A stretch of 64,000 nucleotides of DNA from Chelydra serpentina (lineage: Eukaryota; Chordata; Testudines; Chelydridae), in contig JBAIAC010000217.1 in NCBI GenBank assembly GCA_037349315.1, positions 62,001 through 126,000 of the forward strand, in the 5' to 3' direction. Below, in pieces: positions 32,479-42,520 of the stretch (positions are counted from its first letter, which is position 1; each line of letters begins with the position of its first letter). Position numbers and translations under genes: made by a program. The notes beneath the pieces were generated by a model that had not been told where the DNA came from, did no database searches, and saw nothing but the letters and a program-made list of their open reading frames with translations.

Positions 32479-35400
32479 CTGCAGACCAAACACACCGACA
32501 GCGGGTGAGCACTGTGGCCAGAATCACAGGTAATGCATAGCAAATGCAGGCGGCATCAGACCACGAGCAAACACTTTGTTAGATAGTTCCCCACGCAGCT
32601 TAGGGCCAGGGGAGAGAGCGCGGCCCCATGACAGGGGCACCAGGCTGAGCAATGAGAGACTTGGGTGCTATGCCTGCACCGAGATCAGGGTTGTGCCAGG
32701 CACTGCCCAGACAGACAGAGACCGACAGTCCCTGTCTCAAAGCGCTGCCAATCTAAACAGCCAAAAGAAGGAGCCCCACCACTCTAGGGCGATTTGGGGG
32801 ATGGTTTTAAGAACTTGAGCTTGCTCAGCATTTCCTAAGGGGTAGGGAGTGGGGACCAAAAAACCAACCAACCACTTCCTAACTGACTCACCCAAGGAGT
32901 CTATGACAGAGCCAGGAATTGAACCAGGCCTCGGTGAGCCAAACACCTTAACTGCAAGGCTCAGCTTCCTCTGTCCCCTGCCTTACCTGGTGTGGAGCAG
33001 TAAGTCCACTTCTTGTCCACGTCGTAATTCCTGGTGGTGCTGCACCACAGTTTTTCCGAGCGCTCCCCGTCGCTGATGCAGGTGTAGTGAACTTGTTTGT
33101 TATAGATGAAGGGGAACGCACAGCTCTTTCCTGGCGCGTTCCCACCCAGGACTAGGGAAGCAAAGGGAAGTGGTTATAAACACCGCTAACATGTCCACCT
33201 GCCTACGGACTAACAGCTCCCGCATCCCAGTATGACTCGGCCACCCATCACCAACAGCCAAGAAATTTAAGCTAGGCTTTCATGGATTCATAGATTCCAT
33301 GGACAGATGGGTCCACTGGGACCATCTAGTCTGACCTCCTGTGGAACACAGGCCAGTGAATGTCCTCCGGTTCTCTCTGTGTTGAACCCAAAACTTGGGT
33401 TTCCTAATGTATCTTCTAGAATGGTGTCCAATCTGGATTTGAAGACACCATCATGGCTAAAGCGTCTTCCAGGAGGGCCAACAGGAACCTGGCTTCCCAA
33501 AACCTACTGACTCTATCGGTTCTGGATCTGATTCTATGGCTGCTTCTAGACTCTGGCCTTGAACCTTTCCTGAAGGAATCCTTAGAGGCTCATTCAGCTG
33601 CTGGGAGGGGCGTGTTGAAAGCCAGGATCCCACCCATTGTCCAACTCCCATTGGCATCCAAGTGTCACAATTTCTCATTGGCTCAGGGGCACAGCAGGGA
33701 GGTGATGCAATCTTACAGGTGATCTGGAGGCTCCTGGACAACTCAGGAAATAGAGGTGGGTGAAACTTTTCAGATGAAATGTTTTTGGCAAAAAGTACAG
33801 ATTCAGTGAAACCAAAATATAGTGTGAATGTGTGTCAGTTGTGTTGGATTGTTTATGTCGAAAAAACGACCAAAAACATTCAGAAAAAGTTGATTCTTCA
33901 ATCTGAAACAACTTCTGCTTTCAAAATTTCCTTCTATTTTATTAAAACCGAAGTTTAGATAGTTTAAAAATGTTCAAAATTTAAATGAAATGTTCTGTTC
34001 AAACCAAAGAGATTTCCCCCCCTAAATTTTCAATTCAATTAAAATTTGTAAAAAAATTAGTTTGGGGATCCCCCAAAATAATTTCGTTTCTAATTTTTTA
34101 ATTCACCAAAAGTCTTAAAGAAAATTTCAGTTCCAGGATCCATGCAAAATAGCTTTCCCCTCCCGATCTTTCAAATCACAGAAAATTTCCAACATGTTTG
34201 TTTCCCGGATCCTCCCAAAACTCATTGTACCCCAATTTTTTTTGGATTAATTGAAAACTGTGAAATATTTAATTTTCTGGACAACCCGAGACAAACGTTT
34301 TTGTAATTTTTTGACTCTGAAAATTTCAGACATTTCGTTTTAGGAATCCACTCGAAACCATTTTTCTGACTTTGCAATGCAATGACAATTAAAAAAAAAA
34401 AGAACTTTCATGATCCACCTGAAATGATTCCCACCACCCCCCGGGATTTTGATTCACTGACAATTTCAAAAAAAAAATTCCATTTTCATGGCAACCTACG
34501 ACAAGTTTCCTCCTGATTTTTCAGAATCATCAGCAAACCACAAATTAGTTATTTGCCCAGCTGTATAGGTAAAGCCCGAGTCAGATCTACCCCAGAGAGA
34601 ACATACGAAGCAGACTGGATACATTACTGGTATCAGGGCAGTAGCTCCACAGCTTATCCTGGTCGTAGTTGTAGGTTGTGGCGCACCAGAAATGTCCCAT
34701 CTTGTCTCCAGCGTTGGTGCAGCTGTGAAATAGCTGTTTTTTGTAGATGAAAGGAAACGTGCAGCGTTGGCCATTGGAGTTCCCCCCGTAGGCTGAAAAG
34801 GCAAGGAGCAAAACAGAGTGAACAGCAGGAAATGTTTAATGATTCATTATTACTAATTTAATGTTCAGTGATTTAGATAATGGCATAGAAACAATCAGGA
34901 GCCCAGACTCCTTGTTTTTGTGGATACAGACTAAGGGCTAGCCTACACTTACCGGCTGGATCGGAGGCGTCGGATCGATCTTCTGGGTTCGATTTATCGC
35001 GTCTTGTCTAGACGCGATAAATCGAACCAGGAAGTGCTCCCCCATCGACGCTGGTAATCCAGCTCGACGCGAGGAGTAAGCGCCGTCGACGGGGGAGCCT
35101 GCGCGCCGCGTGTGGACCACAGGTAAGTTCGAACGAAGAGACTTCGACTTCAAGTTGCGTATCTTAGTTCGACAGGGGGGGTTAGTGTAGACCAGCCCTA
35201 ACATGGCTACCCCTCTGATACTTGACATAATGGCATAGAGAGGACACTTATAAAGTTTGTGGATGATACCAAGCTGGGAGGGGTTGCAAGTGCTTTGGAG
35301 GATGGGATTAAAATTCAGAATGATCTGGACAAAGTGTAGAAATGGTCTGAGGTAAATAGGATGAAATTCAATAAGGACAAATGCAAAGTACTACCCTTAG

Positions 35401-38400
35401 GAAGGAACAATCAATTGCACACGTACAAAATGGGAAATGACTGTCTAGGAAGCAGTATTGCGGAAAGGGATCTGGGGGTCAAAGTGGATCACAAGCTAAA
35501 TACGAGTCAACAGTGTAATGCTGTTGCAAAAAAGGCAAACATCATTCTGGGATATATTGGCAGGAGTATTGTAAGCAAGACATGAGAAGTTATTCTTCCA
35601 CTCTACTCCGTGCTGATTAGGACTCAACTGGAGTATTGTGTCCAGTTCTGGGCGCCACATTTCAGGAAAGATGTGGGCAAATTGGAGAAAGCCCAGAGAA
35701 GAGCAACAAAAATGATTAAAGGTCTAGAAAACATGAGCTACGAGGGAAGATTGAAAGAATTGGATTTGTTTAGTCTGGAGAAGAGAAGACTGAGAGGGGA
35801 CATGATAACAGTTTTCAAGTACATAAAAGGTTGTTACACGGAGGAGGGAGAAAAATTGTTCTTAACCTCTGAGGATAGAACAAGAAGCAACGGGCTTAAA
35901 TTGCAGCAAAGGCAATTTAGGTTGGACATTAGGAAAAATTTCCTAACTGTCAGAGTGGTTAGGCACTGGAATAAATTGCCCAGGGAGGTTGTGGAATCTC
36001 CATCATTGGGGATTTTTAAGAGCAGGTTGGACAAACACCTGTCAGGGATGGTCTGGATGGTGCTTGGTCCTGCCATGAGTGCAGGTGACTAGACTAGATG
36101 ACCTCTCGAGGTCCTTTCCAGTCCTACGATTCTATGATTCTATGAAAGCCAAAGAGTTTTCTTAGCACAAAAGAAAAGCCGGGGTGGGGATGTCTCATCT
36201 CACTGCTGCAGCGAAAGCCGAAGATAATTTTTAACAGTGGGTGAATGGTGTTGTGCCTAGTAGCACGGGATCATCCTGGGGGGCCCATCTGATGGCTGCA
36301 TTACAAGGAGGTGCCAGGGAATTTGGCTGCACAAGGGAAGCCATTTGTAGCATGCAGCCCCTCCAGCGAGCTCACTTGGCCCTCAAGACTGGGTGACAGC
36401 GCTAACTGTGGTAGAGCTCCATGTACCGGCACATCCTCCACAAGCCCTTTCCTTCTGTGCCGACACGGAGCGCTCTGGTCACGGCCGGGACTCACCCTCA
36501 CTCAAGCAGAAGCGCCGGAGCTGGTCCTTGTCGTAGTTGGGAGTGGTAGCGCACCAGGGCCTCCCCATCTGGTCATCGACTGCCGTACAGCTGTGGTAGG
36601 TCTTGCCCTTATAGATGAAAGGGAAGATGCAAGGGGAGCTCTCCGAACTCCCCCCCACCGCTGGTGGAGAAAGAGGCAAGGGAGGAAAGGGTTAAAACAG
36701 GGCAGAAGGCAGGACGCAGGGTAGGCGATTTGCTGGGAGCACCGGGGGCGAAGTTTCTCAACAAAACAATGTTTTTAAGTGGAAAAACTTCCAATTCACG
36801 GGAACCAAAAGCGTTTCAACATGTCGGCACATTGTGTGAGATTTGATGCATTTCCCGACTTGAAAAGATGTTGAGGGAAAAAAGCATGGAAATGTTTAGA
36901 CACGTTTGAAATTTAAAATAAATAAATTCTGGGTTCCTGGTTGGGAGCGCCTTTTTGTTTTGAAATGTAAGCTCATTAGAGAGAAAAAAAAGTTAAGAAA
37001 AAGGAAAAAAAAGGTGGAAATGGAAACAACGTTTCAAAATGATCTAAATGAAGCGTTTCAACTGAGCCAAATTGAAAGAGAGTTTGGGTTTTCAGTTCAT
37101 GAATATTTTCGAGGTTTCATTTTTGCCCCTCCAATCAAAGATGGGAAAAAAGTTGAACTCCCAAAAATATTTCTAGAGTAGGAAAAAGACTCCCAGATCC
37201 AATGTCTCAATCTGCTGCCCAGACCCAGAGTCACCGAGATCGGGGCCCCGTTGGGCCAGGCGCTGCCCAGACACAGAGTCACTGAGATCGGGGCCCCGTC
37301 GCGCCGGGAGCTGCCCAGACACAGAGTCACTGAGACCGGGGCCCCGTTGGGCTGGGCGCCGCCCAGACACAGAGTCGCCGAGATCGGGGCCCTCTCGGGC
37401 CGGGCGCTGCTCAGACACAGAGTCACTGAGATTGGGGCCCCGTTGCGCTGGGCGCTGCCCATCCCAGCTGCACAGTGCACCCACCCTTTGTGTCTCTCCT
37501 GGCCACACGTACCTGCCGTGCCGCAGTACCTCCATTTATGGTCCGCTTCGTAGTTCCTCGTGGTGGCACACCAGGGCCGCTTCCTGTCATCCATGGTGCA
37601 AGCCGTGTACTTCCTGCCTTTGTAGCTGAACGGGAACTTACAGGGCTCCTCCGAGTTCCCGCCAAGCACTGGGAGAGATGGGACGTGGGAGACAGAGAGC
37701 ATGCTGGGTAATGTGGCTCACACTCAAACCAGAATCGCCCCAAGTTGAGCCTGGGTCCAGGTAAATAAAACCCTGAGCCCCCAGCAGCCTGGCCACTGCC
37801 CTCCAACCACTCCGGGGTAGTGCAGGGAATGGGGGTCAGGGTTATGGGGCACCAGCAGAGCTGTGGGGGGAGCTAGGGCTGCCAAATTTCTAATGGAAGA
37901 AAACTGAATAACCTTGCCCCGCCCCTTCCCTGAGGCCCCACCCCCACTCACTCCATCCCCCTCCCTCTGTCGCTCGCTCTCCCCAACCCTCACTCACTCG
38001 CTCATTTTCACCGGGCTGGGGTAGGGGGTTGGGGTGCAGGAGGGGTGTGGACTCTGGGGTGGGGCCGGGGATGAGGGGTTTGGGGTGCTGAGGGGGCTCT
38101 GGGCTGGGGCAGAAGGTTGGGGTGTGGGAGGGGTGCGGCCTCTGGGGTGGGGCCGGGGATGAGGGGTTTGGGGTGCGGAGGGGGCTCTGGGCTGGGGCAG
38201 AAGGTTGGGGTGCAGGAGGGGTGTGGGCTCTGGGGTGGGGCCGGGGATGAGGGGTTTGGGGTGCAGAGGGGGCTCCGGGATGGGGCAGAAGTTTGGGGTG
38301 CAGGCTCTGGGGTGGGGCTGGAGATGAGGGGTTTGGGGGTGCAGGTTCCGGTAGTGCTGACTTCAGGCAGCTCCCGGGAAGCGCCGACATGTCCTTCTGG

Positions 38401-41400
38401 CTCCTAGGCAGAGGGGCAGCTAGGGAGCTCTGCGCACTGCCCCTGCCTGCAGGCGCCATCCCCGCAGCTCTGATTGGCCGCAGCTCCTGGCCAATGGGAG
38501 CTGCAGAGTCGGTCCTTGGGGATGTGCCTGCGGGTGGAGGCAGCGTGTGTAGCCCCCCTGGCCTCCTCCTTGCCTAGGAGCCGGTAGGACATGCCGGCCG
38601 CTTCCCGGGAGCCGCACAGAGCCGGGCAGGGAGCTTGTCTTAGCCCTTCTGAGCTGCCAACCGGACAGTGCTGACCTGAGCCACCAGGGTCCCTTTTCGA
38701 CTGGGTGTTCCGGTAAAAAACCGGACACCTGGAAACCCTAGGGGGAGCCCAGGGCCGGACTAGCAGGGGCTGCAGGTCGGGAGTGAGGGGCACCGGCAGA
38801 GCTGGGGGGGAGCCCAGGGCTGGGCTGGCAGGGGGCTGCGGGTTGGGATGAGGGTCACTGGCTGAGCTGGGTCCATGGGGGGACCCTGGGCCCGTCCGCG
38901 TCCAGGTGCCCGTTTCCCCTGGCCGGGGAGCCCCCGGAGGCACCGTACATGTGTCAGGGCAGTAGCTCCAGCGCTGGTCCGTGTCGTAGTCTGCCGTGGT
39001 GGCGCACCAGGGCTGGGCCCCGTGGCTCCGCCCCGTGATGCAGGTGTGGAAGGTGCGGCCCCCGTACACGAAGGGGAAGAAGCAGGGCTGGCCGCCCGAG
39101 TTCCCGCCGTAGGCTGGGGGGAGACACAGACAGGGACCGTCAGGGGGTGGGACACCCTGGGGGCAGCGCAGATGGGTGCGGACCCCTCAGCCCACCCTGT
39201 GCTGGGTTCAGACGCTCAATAAACCTCCTGTTTTATGCTGGCTGAGAGTCGCTCCGGGCTAGAGAACAGGGGACATCGTCCCCTCTGGGAGTGGACCCCG
39301 GGGGCCCAGAGCGAGGGGACTCCCTGAGGGGGGCCCACGGCGAGAGACAGGCGTGCTGAGGCTCAGAGAGGTGGAGGGGCTTAACCCCCGAGAGAGAGTG
39401 GACCCCCGAGAAGGGCTGTCTCACTGAAGGGGGTTCCCCCCACAGACCGCACGGGGCCAAGAGTGGGCATGACCTGGGAGTCCGTGACAAAGGGTCTGAC
39501 CCATAGACAGACAGACAAATGGCAGGGGTGTACTGGGCTAGACAGACAAACAGAGAAGGGGCGTATGGGGTTGGAGAGAGAGACAGAGGGGGATGTATGG
39601 GGCTAGACAGACAGAGGGGGTGCATGGGGTTAGACAGACAGACGGACCGTGTGGCTCCACCCTGCCCAGCCCTGGAGGCATTGCTGGGGTGGGTGCCAGC
39701 AAGACAGTGGCCGAGCGTCTGGACATGGGCCAGACCCGCCAGCTCCAGGCGTGTGGGATCACAAGTGGGGAACACGACGGTCGTCCGTGCTGCCCGGCGC
39801 TGCCCTCCGTCCCCATCCTGTCCCCCGGCTTCTTCCCCATCCCTCATCCTGCCCCCCATCCTGTCCCTCAGCTGCCCCCATCCCCTGGCTGCCCCCCCTC
39901 CCCTGGTTGCCCCCATCCCTGTCCCACCCTGGGCGCTCACCCTCCTGGGAGCAGAACCTGTAGACCATGTCCCGGTCGTAGCTGGCGGTGGTGGCGCACC
40001 ACATGCTGGACCAGATGTTGGACCAGATGCTGCCCTCGGTTGTGCAGTCCGTGTAGACCTTGCCCTGGTAGGTGAAGGGGAAGACGCAGGGGGCAGGGTC
40101 CGTGCCTGGCTGCGAGCAAGGGGCAGAGATCAGAAAAGGGGGCAACAGCTGCCAGGGGTCCCCTCCAAGCCTAGCAGGGAGAGCCCTGGGCTGGGGGTCA
40201 GGACGCCTGGGTTCTATCCCTGGGTCTGGGAAGGGAGGGGTGTCTAGTAGTTGGGGGAAGGGGCTGGGAGCCAGGACTCCTGGGTTCTCTCCCTGGGTCT
40301 GGGAAGGGAGGGGTGTCTAGTAGTTGGGGGAAGGGGCTGGGAGCCAGGACTCCTGGGTTCTCTCCCTGGCTCGGGGGCGGGGCGGGGGTGTCTAGTGGTC
40401 AGAGCAGAGCGGACTGAGAAACTCCTGCTGTCCATCTCCGACCCCCTGCCAGGCTGGTATGTCACGCACCACTTCACAAAACACACTGTGCTACTCTACA
40501 CAACGACAGCGTGTCCCACTGCACTACCCACACACACTACACCTCAGCCCCACGCCATGACACTAATCAACAACACGCTGCTCCACAACACACAGTGTTC
40601 TACACTCCACAACACAACAAAACAGTCCCCTGAACAGTACCGTACGGCTCCATCGCACAACACAGTCTGTTACACTTCACACCACACAGCTACACAACGA
40701 CAGACTGCTCCTCCGCACACACTCTCCTACACTGCTCCACAGAACAGACTCTACTCCACAACACAACAGCCTGCTCCAGCTCCACAACATGCACTCTGCT
40801 ACACAACACAACATGTGCTCCACAACACATTGCTACACAACATGCATTCTACTATGCAACTCAACAGCACACTGTTCCACAACACTCACGCTACTACACA
40901 ACACAACATGCGCTACACAACACAACACACTGCTACACAACATGCATTCTACTACACACCACAACATGCCCTCCACAACACACTGCTACACAACACAACA
41001 GCCTGCTCCACAACATGCACTCTACTCAACTACACACCACACCACTCCCCAACATGCATTCCACTACAACACACTGCTCCACAACACATACTTTACTACA
41101 CAACACAACACACTGCTCCACAATATGCATTCTACTACACAACACAACAGCCTGCTCCACAACACAACAACAGACTGTTCCACAACATGCACTCTACTCC
41201 ACAACACAACAGAAACTGCTGCACAACACAAACTTTACTCCACTACACACCACACCACTCCCCAACATGCACGCCACTGCACTACAACACACTGCTCCAC
41301 AACACATACTTTACAACACAATGCAACAACACACTTCTCCACAACACAACACACTGCTCCACAACACGCACTCCACTACACAACACACCACTCCCCAACA

Positions 41401-41626
41401 TGCACTCAACTGCACTACAACACACTGGTCCACAACACAACTGCACACTGCTCCACAACACCCACTCTGCTACACACCAACAGCCTGCTGCACAGTCACA
41501 CGCTCTACCACACTACACACCAACACACACCGACCCGAGACAGCCCCTGTCTCCCTTACCCTGGGTCCCCTCGCAGAGCAGTGCCAGGGCCCAGGCTAGG
41601 GCGCACGTGGCTGCGGGTGAAGCCAT
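32315..41626 (-). CDS. ELSPBP1: Secreted protein with seven FN2 domains, ELSPBP1-like
   Basis: Eight coding exons, 41626-41560, 40105-39941, 39113-38949, 37668-37513, 36660-36496, 34792-34628, 33151-32987 and 32478-32315, all joined in phase 1, give about 404 residues. Exon 1 encodes a signal peptide ([20 protein letters not shown]). Every other exon is one fibronectin type II domain with four cysteines, CxFPF.Y near the start, WC.TT in the centre and YD.D....(F/Y)C at the end. The reading ends seven codons after the last WSYC. FN2 domains of this secreted group bind choline lipids, heparin or collagen, and the ELSPBP1/BSP group coats sperm. Mammalian ELSPBP1 has four FN2 domains; here there are seven, so orthology is a proposal and the symbol means ELSPBP1-like. 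No stop or frameshift was found. A TATA box lies just upstream. Confidence 0.85.
32690..32770 (+). repeat. Second unexpanded copy of the SINE-like unit source
   Basis: CACCGAGATCAGGGTTGTGC, CAGGCACTGCCCAGACAGAC, then CGACAGTCCCTGTCTCAAAG and GCCAATCTAAACAGCC. Confidence 0.7.
32987..33151 (-). CDS. FN2 gene exon 7, FN2 domain 6
   Basis: [20 protein letters not shown], then [17 protein letters not shown]. Acceptor CCCTAG, donor G|GTAAGG. Confidence 0.9.
33278..33485 (-). mobile_element. CR1 tail fragment in FN2 intron
   Basis: GGATTCATAGATTCCATGGA, CATCTAGTCTGACCTCCTGT and CACCATCATGGCTAAAGCG follow a CR1 3' end on minus. Confidence 0.7.
33760..34530. repeat. AT-rich degenerate repeat in FN2 intron
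   Basis: GAAAATTTC, AATTTTTTGATTC and GGATCCNCCNAAA words recur at irregular 50-70-base steps. No coding sequence. Confidence 0.65.
34628..34792 (-). CDS. FN2 gene exon 6, FN2 domain 5
   Basis: [20 protein letters not shown], then [17 protein letters not shown]. Acceptor CTTTTCAG, donor A|GTAATG. Confidence 0.9.
34890..35226 (+). mobile_element. Penelope-like element end with 13-bp target duplication, split by a MITE
   Basis: Flanked by a perfect ATAATGGCATAGA at 34877-34889 and 35227-35239, which is CR1 sequence. The element reads GTGGATACAGACTAA, is broken by the MITE at 34935-35198, and resumes CATGGCTACCCCTCTGATAC. The ending is that of the insertion at 9037-9215. Confidence 0.7.
34935..35198. 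mobile_element. Harbinger-like MITE with internal hairpin
   Basis: Inverted ends GGGCTAGCCTACACTTACC and GGGCTGGTCTACACTAACC match at 16 of 19 bases. The 3-bp TAA is duplicated at 34932-34934 and 35199-35201. Inside is a perfect 19-bp stem, 34986-35004 with 35010-35028, and a 5-base loop. Confidence 0.85.
36496..36660 (-). CDS. FN2 gene exon 5, FN2 domain 4
   Basis: [18 protein letters not shown], then [17 protein letters not shown]. Donor G|GTGAGT. Confidence 0.9.
36740..37185. repeat. AT-rich degenerate sequence in FN2 intron
   Basis: GAAATTTAAAATAAATAAAT, GTTTCAACTGAGCC and TTTCGAGGTTTCATTTTTGC belong to the same AT-rich class as 33760-34530. A 91-codon frame here is lysine-rich and judged accidental. 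Confidence 0.5.
37215..37465 (+). repeat. 48-bp minisatellite, about 5 units
   Basis: The same unit as at 3612-4160 (GACACAGAGTCACTGAGATC then GGGGCCCCGTTGGGC), placed in the intron just downstream of FN2 exon 4. Confidence 0.95.
37513..37668 (-). CDS. FN2 gene exon 4, FN2 domain 3
   Basis: [20 protein letters not shown], then [17 protein letters not shown]. At 156 nt it is three codons shorter than the 165-nt internal FN2 exons. Donor G|GTACGTG. Confidence 0.9.
38020..38345 (+). repeat. G-rich minisatellite of about 60 bp in FN2 intron
   Basis: Four to five units of GGGGCCGGGGATGAGGGGTT then TGGGGTGC and GGGGCTCTGGGCTGGGGCAG. Confidence 0.9.
38949..39113 (-). CDS. FN2 gene exon 3, FN2 domain 2
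   Basis: [20 protein letters not shown], then [20 protein letters not shown]. The donor is the weak T|GTACGG, the only GT that keeps phase 1. Confidence 0.85.
39200..39489 (+). mobile_element. LTR 3' part (poly(A) signal to end)
   Basis: Begins about 20 bases before AATAAA at 39217 and ends GGGAGTCCGTGACA. It shares GCTGGCTGAGAGTCGCTCCG and later blocks with the LTR at 29698-30490. It lies in the intron between FN2 exons 2 and 3. Confidence 0.75.
39941..40105 (-). CDS. FN2 gene exon 2, FN2 domain 1
   Basis: Cysteines in [18 protein letters not shown] and MWCATT...YRFC. The linker before the first Cys is short. The central loop is long because of a 12-bp tandem duplication ([11 protein letters not shown]). 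Of two nearby AGs the one before GCACGG keeps phase. Confidence 0.85.
40165..40415 (+). repeat. 73-bp tandem repeat from a tRNA-SINE head
   Basis: Three units at a 73-base step, each with GGGGTGTCTAGTAGTT (A-box-like) and GACTCCTGGGTTCTCTCCC (B-box-like). In the intron between FN2 exons 1 and 2. Confidence 0.8.
40480..41530 (+). repeat. ACAACAC-rich satellite in FN2 intron 1
   Basis: About 1 kb of irregular units made from CACAACAC, CTGCTCCACAACATGC and ACTCTACTACAC. Translations are runs of Thr, His, Asn and Leu in every frame and are not genes. It nearly fills the intron between the signal-peptide exon and the first FN2 exon. Confidence 0.95.
41560..41626 (-). CDS. FN2 gene exon 1, signal peptide
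   Basis: ATG at 41626-41624. Residues 1-22 have a short N-region, the hydrophobic run ALAWALALL and a small-residue end. Donor CAGG|GTAAGG leaves phase 1. Confidence 0.85.
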
Positions 41627-41666
41627 TGTCCTGACCCCACTGTCCCGGCCCCGGAGCCCCAGCCCC

Positions 41667-41674
41667 ATATATAC
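41667..41674 (-). promoter_or_regulatory. TATA box of the FN2 gene
   Basis: GTATATAT on minus, about 45 bases before the ATG, predicting a 5' UTR of only about 15-20 bases if the first coding exon is also the first exon. Confidence 0.6.
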
Positions 41675-41699
41675 AGCCTCCCTTGGGGGCTCCTCCCCT

Positions 41700-42200
41700 T
41701 GGCCGCCCCCAGGGGATTGCCAGATGGTTTGCCACCTCACCACCCTGCCACACCCATGGCAAAGCATCAGCCCTCTGCTTCCTGAAACCTGAGCCCCCCT
41801 GCCACACCTCACTCCTTGGCCAGACTGTCTCTTTGTCCCCCACAAAGCCACCCCCAAAGCCCAGGGGCCCAGATCCACAAAGGGATTCGAAATCATTGGA
41901 AATTAGGTGCTTAAATACCCTCCTGGATACCGCAGCCGGGAATTTTTGCCACGATTTTCCAGCTGGAAATACAGGTCCCGTGCAAGGGATCCATTGCTTG
42001 TCTTGCAAAAGGAACGTTTGAAATTGTTGAAAGGGGCCGTCCAGAAATTCCAGGACAGCTTTGGAGAATTTTCAAGACCCCCCCACCTTTGCAACGCGGA
42101 AACAATCACGCAAAATTAAAGGTCCACCCAGCCCCCTAGTGCATTCTGTAATTTATGGGTAGCCCCAGCTGTCCCGGTTTGGAGATTTTGGAAACAGAAA
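41700..42200. other. 5' flank of the FN2 gene
   Basis: No second gene recognised upstream. Beyond the TATA box no further element stands out. Confidence 0.4.
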
Positions 42201-42520
42201 AGTTCTGGTTTGGAATGGCTTTTTGTTTCGAAATTTCAGTTAATCGGTAAGGGGAGAAAAAAGTAGAAAATAAAAAAATGGGTCAAAACTGAAACAAAAC
42301 AATTCAAAATTATTGCAATGATTGATTCATACGGAGTTTGTTTTTTATTTTTGGTGCATGAACATTTTTGAGGTTTTGACTTTTTGTGATGGCAAATTGT
42401 TGAGATTTCACTTTTCTGTGTCAGAAAAATGCCAAGATTTCCACTTCTTGCGATGAGCAAATTTAAGATTTCAGTAATTCAGGACAGGAATATTTTTGAG
42501 ATTTTCACTTTTCGTGATAA
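42200..42520. repeat. AT-rich degenerate repeat
   Basis: GAGATTTCACTTTT and TTTTTGTGATGGCAAA words repeat every 40-50 bases. The same style continues at 43435 and 45364 in the duplicated blocks. Confidence 0.65.

Larger units (their letters stand above)
34856..36144 (+). mobile_element. CR1 LINE 3' part, interrupted by nested insertions
   Basis: RT catalytic box FVDDTKLGG just after 35239, then the ORF2 C-terminus ([47 protein letters not shown] end) and the CR1 ATTCTATGATTCTATGA tail. Two stops interrupt the frame (near 35337 and 35583). Bases 34890-35226 are a later insertion. It lies in the intron between FN2 exons 5 and 6. Confidence 0.9.

Noticed and set aside
36906..37181. 91-codon lysine-rich open frame
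   Set aside because: It lies in AT-rich degenerate repeat inside an FN2 intron, antisense, without homologue signature.
40251..41792. 513-codon plus-strand open frame
   Set aside because: It runs through the ACAACAC satellite antisense to the FN2 gene. The Thr/His/Asn runs are compositional, and all three frames are open.
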